Assembly (NCBI GenBank): GCA_949825065.1 | Contig: OX463842.1 | Coordinates: 4,739,723-4,803,722, forward strand | DNA: 64,000 nt | Reading direction: 5' to 3' | Source of the DNA: Odontocerum albicorne | Lineage: Eukaryota; Arthropoda; Insecta; Trichoptera; Odontoceridae | In this document: piece after piece, positions 32,946-43,254 of the stretch | Numbering within the stretch: the first letter of the stretch is position 1 | Layout of the letters: every line of letters begins with the position of its first letter | The notes under the pieces: generated by a model | What the model saw: only the letters and a program-made list of their open reading frames with translations | What the model was told of the DNA's origin: nothing | Database searches by the model: none | Program-made: the position numbers and the translations under genes

Positions 32946-33289
32946 GATTTTACACGCTAATATATCAAGACCATGAACAATAATGAAATCTAGACACAGA
33001 CAATAAATTTTCATGTAGATTGTAACAGTAATTAGGCATATCGAGTTTGTCACGTCTTTGATTTATTCTGACCAAGGTCTTGTGCCGTCATTGTTAAGTA
33101 AAAGAGGTCTTAATGCAGGTGTAGATCTTTTTTCTTTAGACCGCTTCCTTTATATATCAAAATGTCGCATCGTTATGTCATACTGCGCGATTAGAGTTAA
33201 AAAACTTTTGTGCCAAAAATTACATCGATTTAAACTATTTACAAATACTTTTGAAAAGATTATCATGAAAACAAAAATAAACATTTTAA

Positions 33290-33399
33290 TTAGGTGTTCA
33301 AACACACATCCGAACCATCCTAACACTGCTTTCTTCATCTGACGTTTATTTTATTCATGCATTCATTTCTGATATCTTCATTTCGCCGTATGAAACGAC
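33290..33399 (-). mobile_element. RTE-like LINE fragment
   Basis: ACCATCCTAACACTGCTTTC, and ATTCATTTCTGATATCTTCA, match the fragment at 56790-56945. It ends where an LTR-like repeat starts. Confidence 0.45.
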
Positions 33400-33742
33400 T
33401 GTGGTGGTCGCACACTCGGTCAATGACCGGCGATGCGACCTTTGCATTCCTTGACAATTCAAAACAAACAAGTGCAAAGTCCACACGCCGGTCATTCAAC
33501 TCATTGCCGGGCGTGGAGCGCATTCCATGCTAGGGCGAGAAGGCACCACATCTGTCGCGCCAGTTCCGTATTTGAACGATACCTACATACAACATTAATC
33601 GTTTTGCGAATGCAGAAACGAGACGGCGGCATATCGCGAGCGCATTCCCGCACACATTCAAGAATGATATAAATACCTACGTCTACCAAATAAATCACTC
33701 TCTTTCCGCATTGCGATCTAAAACGAGTTTTATTTATCAACA
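33400..33742 (+). mobile_element. LTR-like repeat, family member 1
   Basis: TGTGGTGG at 33400 to TTATCAACA at 33742. Contains TATAAATACC (~33669), AATAAA (~33690) and a conserved GGAGCGCATTCCATGCTAG block. About 80% identical by eye to 34366-34706, and related to 46347-46746 in reverse. No 5 bp target duplication was found. Confidence 0.58.
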
Positions 33743-33914
33743 AATCATCATCATCTCTCCTTTAAGGACATAGCTCCTAAACGACGATGACAACCTCCGT
33801 GGCATTGTGTTGACATTCTTAATTTCCACCCAGCGAGCGGCAGAGAACAATGTAAACGGAGCCCTTTATGTTATATCAAACAACCTCGCAATATCTACCG
33901 TACAATAATACATA

Positions 33915-34215
33915 ATAGTATGTTGGTGCCCACCTTGACGTATGTAAGTGAAACTTGGAAGAAGGGTAAGATTAAGATTAATGTTATGGGGATGCGTGCA
34001 CTTAAGAGTGTTATTTGAAAGAAGACGGACTGAAGACATCAGAAATTAAGACATCATGGATAAAATGGAAGTTTGAAGTAAGATGAAGAAAGAAACTTTA
34101 AGATGGTTTGAATATGTAGAGAGAATAAATAATGAAAGAATGACTAAGCGAATACAAGCGGGAAAGACTTTCATCAGAAGTAGACGGAACGTGGCTGTTA
34201 GTAAACAAACACGAT
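33915..34215 (+). mobile_element. RTE-like LINE fragment
   Basis: Broken frames with ACGTATGTAAGTGAAACTTG (YVSETW), KMKKETLRWFEYVERI and NNERMTKRIQA, the RT tail. It lies between the two LTR-like repeats. Confidence 0.55.
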
Positions 34216-34365
34216 AAAAGCCTTTAAACACTTTTTGTTAATTATTTAACTGTGCTTCGGGAATTTCGGTACCAAACATCTTTGAAAGCCAAGTTCGAAA
34301 GCTTGATAATATTCATTGTCATCAAATACCATTTCCACGTATTATGCTCGAAAACTTCATGGTAG

Positions 34366-34706
34366 TGTGGCGTTCGTATGCGCGGTCAATGCCCGGCGAA
34401 ACGACCTTTGCATACCTTAACAATTTGAAACACACAAGTGCAAGGTCCACACGCCGGTCATTCAACTCACTATCAGGCGTGGAGCGCATTCCATGCTAGA
34501 GCGAGAAGGCAACACATCTGTCGCGCCAAATCCCAAAACAGATTTTTCCCTACACGCGGCAAGAAGCGTATTGTGAATGCAGAAACGAGACGGCGGTATA
34601 TCTTGCGCGCATTCCCGCACACATTCAAGAATAGTATAAATACCTACGTCTATCAATTACATTTCTCTTTCCGCATTGCGATCTAAACAAGTTTTATTTA
34701 TCAACA
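34366..34706 (+). mobile_element. LTR-like repeat, family member 2
   Basis: TGTGGCGTTCG at 34366 to TTATCAACA at 34706, with TATAAATACC and a pyrimidine-rich CATTTCTCTTTCCGCATTGC near the end. It is flanked by imperfect ~30 bp direct repeats starting ATTGTCATCAAATA (34313 and 34737). Confidence 0.58.
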
Positions 34707-34769
34707 AACCATCCTCATCATCTCTCCTAAAGTAGTATTGTCATCAAATATCATTTCTAGACATTATAT

Positions 34770-35100
34770 AGACATCAGAGATGAATGCGTGGATTTTTAA
34801 AGTTTTAAGATGAAAAAAGGAGCTCTTAGATAGTTTGGACATGTGAAGAGAAAGAATGACAAAACGAGAATACAAGTCAGAAGTGCAAGATGTGCGTGAA
34901 AGAAGTAGACGGAGGAAAACGTGGCTGGATCAAATGGACCAGATTTTGAAGAAGATAAAGTGAGAAGTATGAATAATAGAAGATTGTGAATGACGAGATG
35001 TATGAAATTGGAGGAGGCAAAAGCGGTGTGATTGGATAGATAAATTTGGAGATCTGTTATCTCTGCCTACCCCGCCAGAGACACGTGATGATAGGTATGT
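34770..35100 (+). mobile_element. RTE-like LINE 3' end
   Basis: MKKGALR*FGHVKRKNDKT-like reading, then RRKTWLDQMDQILKKIK, and the tail CTCTGCCTACCCCGCCAGAG with GATAGGTATGTAT. This tail shape is familiar from lepidopteran RTE copies. Confidence 0.62.
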
Positions 35101-35198
35101 ATTTAAACATTTTATGAAAATCTATGAAAATCGTTTGCTATGAAAAGCAATGTTTTGGGTTTCAATCGGATTGCATATGTGTACATACAATAATTTAC

Positions 35199-35337
35199 AA
35201 GTACCCGGCGGTAAATAATACACATCGGGCTTAAGAAAGAGACTAGAACGCTTGACAACGACTGACAAATTGCGACGGAACACGTGTATGAATGACAGAG
35301 ACGACGCTCTACAAAGTCGAAGTTAGCCGATGGCCGA
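35199..35337. mobile_element. Foldback element copy 2, one arm mostly deleted
   Basis: AGTACCCGGCGGTAAATAAT then CACATCGGGCTTAAGAAAGA, jumping to the loop and the first part of the other arm (GACGACGCTCTACAAAG). Compared with 12372-12613, about 80 bases of arm are missing on the left and the outer part on the right. Confidence 0.68.
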
Positions 35338-36127
35338 CAGTAGAGTCCGCACCGGGTAGAGTCCGCGCGCCGTAAGGAAAGAACAGTGTGGAAGGGTGAC
35401 CATGATTTTTTGTTTATTATATATTCAAATTATTTAGTTTATTTATTTATTATTCATTTAAAAATACAGAAGTGGATTTTTTTGTATAGAACAAATATTT
35501 GTTTATTGATACAGAAAAATAAAGTTTAAAAGAAACAAGATGCTTTATTTTATTCTAACAAACCTTATATTTTATTTACAAATACACAATGGAAAATTTT
35601 AAAAGAAATATAAATGTTTATTTGTTTTTTTAGAAACGTGTTGGTTAAGAAACACAGTATAGACATTTTATTAAACATAACAATACAATATAAAAATACA
35701 AAAAGAACTTAATTTATTATGCATAAATAAATTTAGAAAAGAAACAGTCTCATTTGGAATATACAACCAATTTTATGGAACTTTGTGATATTCCCGTGGC
35801 CTTTGAGACTTCAGCGATAAGAACCAAAACATCGATGTTCTGAAAAAAAGTTAAAATAGTATAAAAATATATATAATTAATAGTATGTAACAATAAGTAC
35901 GTAGACATACACAGAAATAAAATAAAATACAATAAACAAACCTTGCCGTGAATTATTACTAGAAATCATGGTGACACTATTTTTTTGACACGATGACACA
36001 CTAATACTATAAACTGACCAATCAGCACACAGGAGTTGATTAATACAATCACACGCTCTGTGTACCTACGCTATAGTACTATACAGTCACATTTTTTCCT
36101 TACGCCGCGGCCAGTTTACTGTACTAT
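35338..36127. mobile_element. Possible transposon with CAGTA ends
   Basis: Left CAGTAGAGTCCGCACCGGG followed by CGCCGTAAGGAAAGAACAGT, and right complement CAGTAAACTGGCCGCGGCGT-AAGGAAAAAATGTGAC, are imperfect inverted repeats. The interior is AT-rich and non-coding. It abuts the truncated foldback element, so it may have inserted there. No target duplication seen. Confidence 0.42.
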
Positions 36128-36155
36128 TGTATAGATTACATTACCGTATACTATA

Positions 36156-36368
36156 GTTCAGAAATTCTAGGATGAGTCCTGTGACAGCTCACAAATTTGC
36201 CCCAATACAACCTTATGTAATGTATTTACCTAAATCACTTGCTATTTATTAGAATTGATGCTTATATTTAAGTTGATAAAATAATTAAAATTACTGAACA
36301 TCGTTACAAGGTTGTATTGGGGCAAATTTGTGAGCTGTCACAGGACTCATCCTAGATTTTCCGATCTA
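36156..36368. mobile_element. CTTGAG MITE family, copy 5 (short, palindromic)
   Basis: Only ~210 bp. GAAATTCTAGGATGAGTCCT and GACAGCTCACAAATTTGCCC at the left are mirrored by the right end. It consists of two opposed copies of the same terminal region, with the usual body missing. Confidence 0.72.
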
Positions 36369-36779
36369 TAATTTCGTTAATAGCAAGAATAAAAATATCG
36401 AAACGAAACAACAATAAAAAAAAACCTTTCGAAAAACCAATTAACGTATTTTTTCAACTTTTAAAATTTAGTAATAACCTAAATACTTGTGTGAGAAAAC
36501 CAGTGCAAAGTATTTGTGCATTATTATAAATATTGCATTTCGAAAAAGGTTGCAAATCCCTGTTTCGTATAATTAATTGCTTGTATAATTTGTACACTAA
36601 GACGTTTACATAACGCTTTTGTTTCTTTTTTTTTTTAATTACAAAACAATTTGTCTTGGTGCGTTGCGGTAGAGAATGTAACATTCAATGCTAACAAAAC
36701 ATGAAATGTATTGTATACAAAACGGTAAAACGTTTGTTTGATTAGTTTCAATCAATTTTGAACCTACATACATAGCATC
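36369..36779. other. No gene seen; AT-rich
   Basis: A minus-strand open frame at 36454-36684 has no recognisable features. Confidence 0.4.
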
Positions 36780-37000
36780 ACGCTATTTACCTATATGGGT
36801 AGGCAGAGAGAACATAACGCCAGTCTTTCCTATCTCGATATACATCCTTAACCTCAATTCACCTTCTCATGCCACTACTACGAATCCTCTGACTTTCAAC
36901 GTTCCTTCTTTCAAAATATCGTTCATTTGATTCAACCATGTATTCCTTTGTCTTCCTCGTACACGCATTTCACTCATGTGATCTTGACTACTCACAGTAG
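36780..37000 (-). mobile_element. RTE-like LINE fragment
   Basis: Left edge ATATGGGTAGGCAGAGAGAA is the reversed 3' tail; CTTCCTCGTACACGCATTTC and TTGATTCAACCATGTATTCC reverse-read as the RVRGRQRNTWLNQMN-like RT tail. Confidence 0.55.
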
Positions 37001-37384
37001 TAAAATGTATGATGTTATCAAAACGTTATATCTTGTCTATTGAAAACGTTTTGAGTCAGGAGCTCTGATCTTTTGTATTTTAGATTTTATTATTCGATTA
37101 TATTAATTTTAAATTTACCACCCCTTGAAAGTGCCGCCATAAGTGTTTGCCTTACTTGTCTATCGATTAGTGACGGCCCTGTGTATCACATAACTGAGCT
37201 ACCATTTATGATACGCATTCAGTGAAATTCTTGTCCCTTAACTGTCTCATGATATGAGCCATTGTGTGTACGAAAACAATACACAAGAAATGAATTCTTA
37301 AAAAAAAAACTCGCAGAGATATTTTCTGGGCAACTATCCATGCTTCACTGGAATTTTTATTGAAAAGATTAACGGATTCTTTTT
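37001..37384. other. No gene seen
   Basis: AT-rich, no open frame or repeat ends supported. Confidence 0.4.
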
Positions 37385-37680
37385 GAAACGTGACGACTTC
37401 GTAGCGTAGCTGGTAAGACGCCTCTCAACTCAGACGTCGCAGGCTCGATTTATATTGAAACATATTTTTAAAAAATCAGAGTGGTTCTCACTTAAGGCCT
37501 CTTGTATTGTACGTATGTCTTGTTAATATTTCTAGTTTGAGCGTTACCACTGTAGATATTCATGTTTATTCAAATATAAACTGTGGATTAAATAGTGTTT
37601 CAATCATTCCAGTTGATGGGAAAAGATTGCCAAATGGCAATAAGCTCGCCAGGTTGTATTACGTATTGTTTATATCGAAT
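37385..37680 (+). mobile_element. tRNA-derived SINE, plus strand
   Basis: A box TAGCGTAGCTGGTAAGACG at 37400, B box GCAGGCTCGATTT ~35 bases on, an A/T joint, AGAGTGGTTCTCACTTAAG body and the 3' tail AAAAGATTGCCAAATGGCAA with CTCGCCAGGTTGTATTACGT. Head-to-tail order is complete, though diverged, with an insertion between body and tail. It directly precedes the 16 bp satellite. Confidence 0.62.
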
Positions 37681-37700
37681 TTGTTATCTAATATTGTACA

Positions 37701-38437
37701 AAACCTTTTTTTACACATACCCGTATTCACACATACCCGTATTTACACATACCCGTGTTCACACATAGCCATATTTACACATGCCCGTGTTCGCACATAC
37801 CCGTATTTACACATACCCGTATTTATGCATACCCGTATTTACGTATACCCGTATTTACGTATACCCGTATTTACGCATACCCGTATTTACACATACCCAT
37901 ACTTACACTTACCCGTATTTACCATACACATACCCGTGTTTACACATATCCGTATTTACACATATCCGTATTTACACATACCCGTATTTACACTTACCCG
38001 TATTTACACACACTCGTGTTTACACATACCCGTATTTACACATACCCGTATTTACGCATACCTGTGTTTACACTTACCCGTATTTACACATACCCGTACT
38101 CACACATACCCGTATTTACACACACCCGTATTTACACATATCCGTATTTACACACACCCGTATTTACACATATCCGTAATCATACATACCCATATTCACA
38201 CATACCCGTATTTACACATACCCGTATTTTCACATACCCGTGTTCACACATACCCGTATTTACACATACCCGTATTCACACATACCCGTACTCACACATA
38301 CCCGTATTTACACATACCCGTATTTACACATATCCGTATTCGTACATACCCGTATTCACACATACCCGTATTTACACAAACCCGTATTTACACATACCCG
38401 TATTTACACAAACCCGTATTTACACATATCCGTATTT
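37701..38437. repeat. Minisatellite, 16 bp unit, about 46 copies
   Basis: Unit CACATACCCGTATTTA with scattered C/T and A/G changes. The period of 16 makes 48 bp read as a 16-residue peptide in all three forward frames without stops, which explains the long overlapping open frames (up to 310 codons). The strands are strongly asymmetric: one is C-rich, the other G-rich with TACGGGTATGTG. Confidence 0.93.
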
Positions 38438-38819
38438 AAAAGGAATATTTTCAATAATTGAGAAAATATTACGTCTCGAAAAGGCGGGGAAAATAAAATA
38501 TGTTTTCCATATTTATTTGTACATGGTCACATATAGTTATACTCGTATATGGTACATGGTACATCTGGCATGTTTATACAGCAATTTCTTCCAACCTATC
38601 TGAGACACGTCAAGTTGTTGTTATCCTATCCTGGTAAACATGTTTCGCTTCTGCCACCTCCATACGCCTCCTTACGCATACTCGCCTGTTATAAAAGTGT
38701 TTTACGCTCAGAATTTGGTTAATTTAATCGTTCCAGTGTTTTTTAGGTCTTCTCAAATTTATCGCTCCTTCTATAGGTATTAGTTGTAAACATAAATTTT
38801 AAAATTATGGTTTTCGTGT

Positions 38820-39430
38820 ATTGGCGCCAATATTGATGTATGGGAGTGAAACGTAAACATGGAAAATTAATTAAAGGGGCCGAGTATTGACCAAAAAAAA
38901 TTAAGTGGGAATCGTGGTACAGAATGACTGAGGAAAGTATTGTTGAACTAAGTGAATGACATTTTGACAGAAAGAATGATAGGAATTAAGATATACGGCA
39001 GGAGCTGTATGAGAAGATGCATGGATGTGAAAGAAATATCTCGCGGTAAGAAAGACTTTCTTAAGATTGAGAAAACAAAGATTGAGAGTTCTTAAAATTG
39101 AGAAAACAAAGTTAAGATTGAGAAAACAGCATAGAGATTGTTCGGCCACGTAAAAAGATTGAACGATGTAAGATTTACAATAATCTATACGAGTAATATA
39201 GAAAGTATGACAAGTTCGGGAAGATCTAGAAAAACATGGCACAAACAATCTAATCAAATTCTAAAATAAGGAACATTGAAAACCCTTTAAAAAGTAAAAA
39301 TAATAGAAGAGTATTCCTGAAGATGTATTTGAATGTGACAGAAGCGAGAAATATGTGCCAGAATAGAATAAAGTGTTACTCTATCCTCTCTGCCTATCTC
39401 AATGGGAAAATGGCGTGATGGTATATATGT
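38820..39430 (+). mobile_element. Decayed RTE-like LINE 3' region
   Basis: Reads PILMYGSET*TWKIN, later KKDFLKIEKT and RLFGHVKRLNDVRFTI, then SSGRSRKTWHKQSNQIL, with tail CTCTGCCTATCTCAATGGGA and GATGGTATATATGTATG. A small internal tandem (AAGATTGAGAAAACAAAG, near 39060-39130) has grown inside. Confidence 0.58.
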
Positions 39431-39795
39431 ATGTATAAATCAATTAACTATTTATATTAGTTTAAATTCTGCACGGCAAGATCTAAACAAAACACTTGAG
39501 ATTAAGTATAATAAAAAAAAGCGATTAGATATAGTTTTTATAGTGTTATTGTTTTGAGTATATCATTGTTCCTCAATCGTTTTACCCTTGCGACCTCCCT
39601 GCAAGAATATTGTACTTGCACAAAGACCATAAGCTTAATCAGGTAAGGATACATATTTTTTACGTCACTAACAAGACAGCTTAACTGTTTGAACTTGACG
39701 CATGTACGAGTATAATATGTATTAGTAAGGTCAAACTTTTAAATTAAAAAAACAAACGCAGCCATCAAATAAGTTTGATTATGATTACATTACTA

Positions 39796-40520
39796 TAGTT
39801 CTGAAAATCTAGGATGAGTCGTATGACAGCTCACAAATTTGCCCCAATACAACCTTGTAACGATGTTCAGTAATTTTAATTATTTTATCAATTTTAATAT
39901 AAGTCTCGATTCTAATAAATAGCAAGTTATTTAGGTAAATACATTACATAAAACTAACAATAATGAAAAATTAATACATCTTGTCACAAATTAGCAAAAA
40001 TGTAGCAATTTGTTAAAATCAAATAATATTTGGTGACGTTTGTCAAAAGTCACTACGTTAGTCTGCATTGTCTAGGGATGGGGTATACGATAATTGAAAT
40101 ACATTACATAAAACTAACAATAATGACAAATTAGTACATCTTGTCACAAATTAGCAAAAATGTGGCAATTTGTTAAAATCATATAATATTTGGTGACGTT
40201 TGTCAAAAGTCACAACGTTAGTCTGCATTGTCTAGGGATGGGGTATACGATAATTGGATTTTCAAAAATCGATTTTAATTAAATGTTCGTAATTAGTATT
40301 AATTCATAGTGGATCTCGGCCTTTTTAAAGATACATACAAATCATACAATACGTTAGAAAGTCAGTATAATGAAAATTAGGAATTAAAACGTCAGTTTAG
40401 AGAAAAACAATTTTTCGATTTATAAAAAAACTATTAGATTTGTAAAAAAAACGGTTTTACCCCATCCCTTTGTGACATGACGTTTTAAACGTCGCACGGT
40501 TCATCCTAGACTTTCTGAAG
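39796..40520 (-). mobile_element. CTTGAG MITE family, copy 6, with 160 bp tandem duplication
   Basis: Left CTGAAAATCTAGGATGAGTC, right complement CAGAAAGTCTAGGATGAAC. AAATACATTACATAAAACTA starts at 39937 and again at 40097, so a 160 bp block from the interior is duplicated in tandem. Confidence 0.75.
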
Positions 40521-41284
40521 TGTAACGTTGCCTACTAAAGACCATCACTAGCTTTATAATATAATGGATATAAAGAGGTAACCATTGGAGTAAACTATGT
40601 AAATTTTTCACTGTATCGAATTTTGATAATTGATCGGGAAGAAAAACAGCACGATTCTTACGAAACACGTTTGTAATATTCCGGTTATTTTCATATTAAA
40701 ATTATACTATTTATACGCGTTTAGTAATCGCTTAGTACTGCTCAATTAGTTTCCCATCTGTCTACTCTAGAGTAGACTGTTTTTTTTAATGAATTTATTT
40801 GTTATTCTTAGAAAATTTGTTGTTTTCTTTTTGTACACGTGTTATTTTTGTATTCACGATCCTACTGACATTTTATCGCGACACGCAAGTTGAAAAACGA
40901 TTACGTGTATTATTATCGCCTAGATATCGCATCGCATTAAATTTGACATTAAAATTTAAATCCCAAGTGGGAGTAGATATCCTTATAAAAATGTATGAAA
41001 TACGCCCCGGCATTACATACTATATATTATTCATTCCGATGCAAATTCGTTTTAATTCATGGATGGAGTCCATTCTGTATTTTCGCCTTTGACATTCAGA
41101 AAAGTATTTTAAGTAATTTATCAGTTTCACGTGATATTGGTCAAGATAAATTAATCTCTGTTGACGATAGTTAAATTTATATTTTAAAAGAAGTTGTGGG
41201 GCTCTAGACCATAAACGAATTCATTACGATTTCAAGGTTTTCTAAGATAAAGGAAAAATAACTCATTTAACAAATTTAAAATGA
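40521..41284. other. No confident gene; one 97-codon open frame
   Basis: The frame at 40799-41092 (plus) starts hydrophobic (FSFCTRVIFVFTILLTFY) and continues with charged residues, but shows no family signature and has AT-rich codon use like its surroundings. I would not call it a gene. Confidence 0.3.
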
Positions 41285-41850
41285 CACATGACACGCATGG
41301 CAACTAATGAAATGTTCACCATCCCTAGAGTTAAAACCTCTTTTGCCCAAAGGCAATATGCTTATTTGGCTCCCATTACATACAATGGCGTGCCGACTTC
41401 AATAAAAGTAAAGGTAGGAAAACCATTTAGGCAGTCGATCGGAGCGTGGTTGTTATTGCGACAGGATTTTGAGTACTTGGGCTTTCAGGATGAATGACGA
41501 GTGGAAAGGATTTATGTGAGCTCGTGAGTGTGGGTCTCTTCTTGTTGTTTTAATTTTGGTTGTTTTTGTATTTGTGTTTCTGTGTGTTTTTCTTTTTTTC
41601 TTCTTTTTTTTTGTTTTGAATTTGTTTTGATTTTTATTCTTATGATTGTGTGCGGTATATTGTGGGATGAATATTTTTGGTCTTTCTGGAGTGATAATGT
41701 GTGAGGAGTTGAGTTTTGCAAGATGTTTCCAGTTGTAGTTGAGTGTCACTGTTTGTCAGGTTGATGAGAGCGTGCAACGGGGTTTTTTTCGGGGGTTTAC
41801 AAATTGTGTATATTTGTTGTCATGTGTAATAATAATAAATAAATAAAATA
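41285..41850 (+). mobile_element. LINE 3' end (GTGTAATAATAAATAAATAA tail family), copy 2
   Basis: An open frame to 41497 reads IPRVKTSFAQRQYAYLAPIT, then YNGVPTSIKV and RQDFEYLGFQDE, the C-terminus of a Jockey/CR1-like RT (compare RTNYGQRSLSY-type ends). Then the shared 3' UTR and the CATGTGTAATAATAATAAAT tail follow. Confidence 0.72.
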
Positions 41851-41879
41851 AAAAATGATTGGACTTCATTTTCTCTCTC

Positions 41880-42130
41880 AATAAAATACTTTATAATTCA
41901 AATTTTGTGGGTGGACGGACTAACTACCATATATACATATTTCGTGGTTTAGTGGATATTTTAAACGCCTACCGGTTTCAAGGTTTTCCCCTCATCGTCA
42001 GGGGAGCACAAATAAGTCTTCTTTGTGCTCCCCTGATGATGAGGTGAAAAACTTCAAACCGGTACCGTTATATAACGTATAATGAGCAGTGTTTGACTAA
42101 ACGAATTACTCTATTTTAGATGTATTTACT
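41880..42130. repeat. Hairpin-bearing repeat (ACCGGTTTCAA family), copy 2
   Basis: TACCGGTTTCAAGGTTTTCC, then CCTCATCGTCAGGGGAGCAC mirrored by GTGCTCCCCTGATGATGAGG around a ~14 base loop, then CAAACCGGTACCGTTATATA and AGCAGTGTTTGACTAAAC. Confidence 0.68.
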
Positions 42131-42134
42131 TCAA

Positions 42135-42775
42135 AGTAATACTAAAATAATTAAACTTGAAGCTAAAATCTATGAATCTGGTTGGTTAATATTTGAATAA
42201 AATGAACAAAGCCAAATTTTTTATGACTCGAATCCACCTACTTTCAGGCAGAGATGTTTGTTTTTAATGATATCTCTGTTTGTTCTCTTCGTTCGATATC
42301 AGTAGTTTTATAGGCTTTTGTCTCTTGAATCTTTCAATTAAAACCCCATGAATGTGATCTGGCACACGACCACCGCAAAAGATAATTGGACAATTCAATT
42401 GTGGATTAAAACTGACATATAAAATCAAAACATAATGATGAAAGTGGTGTAGTAGGTATGCAGTATGATTGTTTGATTTTCTTTCAAATGACACTTTCAC
42501 ATTTCCCACGTTGTCATCGATGGCATCCATAGCTCTCTCTCTCTGCTACACTTCACATGGTTTGAAAAAAGCGTATTTCCCATAACTATGACTTGTTTGA
42601 TTTATCGGGTTCGAATCAGGGCTGTGACAAAAACGTGGCTGGAAAGACATACATACACCTTGAGCGAGGAACTTGAAAGAGAATCTAAGCTGTAATAATT
42701 TTAAAAATATTTTCGTTTTTTTTTCACACATGACAAAAAATATACATAATTTGCGAAAAAAGAACAACAGGTAAT
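42135..42775. other. No gene seen
   Basis: A B-box-like CGGGTTCGAATCAGG lies near 42607 (possible SINE remnant). Minus-strand open frames of 80-88 codons have no recognisable family. Confidence 0.4.
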
Positions 42776-42779
42776 TTAA

Positions 42780-42880
42780 TTCGGACACACAATTTTAATG
42801 GATCTGGGTTTGTTGCCTTTCATTTGTCGTGTCCCCAGTAAACTAGGCTTTTGCCTGTATCTCATTGCTTACCGTTTGAC
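42780..42880 (-). mobile_element. LINE 3' end fragment, reversed
   Basis: TTGCCTTTCATTTGTCGTGT and CCCAGTAAACTAGGCTTTTG are the complement of the block at 63005-63060. Confidence 0.6.
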
Positions 42881-43015
42881 TTGTGGATTTGGCTGGCGAG
42901 AATATTATTTGTATTAGGTAATTGAGTATTCTATCCTATAAAGAAGATGATATGTGCCAAAGATAATTTAAAGGAAACTACCATAGTCATAAATATGAAA
43001 TCAAAATTTAATTAA

Positions 43016-43219
43016 CACTTGCCGCCCTGTGATGGATACCGAGTGACCAGGACTTATATTTTATTTGATTATTCGACGTTTTAATACATCACGAAATGAT
43101 TTTTATAGCTAATTACGAAAAATAACCTAGCAGGTTTAACATTATTTAAATTTAACACATCATTTTTTCACTGGACGCCTAGCGTCCAGCACTTTTTTTT
43201 TAGCACAGTAAGGCAAGTG
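43016..43219. mobile_element. 204 bp TTAA-flanked MITE
   Basis: TTAA at 43012-43015 and 43220-43223. Left CACTTGCCGCCCTGTGATGG, right complement CACTTGCCTTACTGTGCTAA. A short hairpin CTGGACGCCTAGCGTCCAG lies inside. The tips share CTGTGCTAAAAA with the longer TTAA family, so they are likely relatives of one piggyBac-like source. Confidence 0.8.
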
Positions 43220-43254
43220 TTAATGTATTATTATCTCTCTCTGTACGGTAGTAT

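Noticed and set aside
37400..37452. Possible tRNA gene (A and B boxes)
   Set aside because: No acceptor stem pairing or proper cloverleaf; followed by a SINE body and LINE-like tail.
37507..38603. Long open frames (up to 310 codons) with HIPVF / HTRIY / TYPYL peptide repeats
   Set aside because: They are the three forward readings of a 16 bp minisatellite without stops, with no unique coding sequence or splice context.
40799..41092. 97-codon frame with an N-terminal hydrophobic stretch as a membrane protein
   Set aside because: AT-rich codons produce such stretches by chance; no supporting family match.
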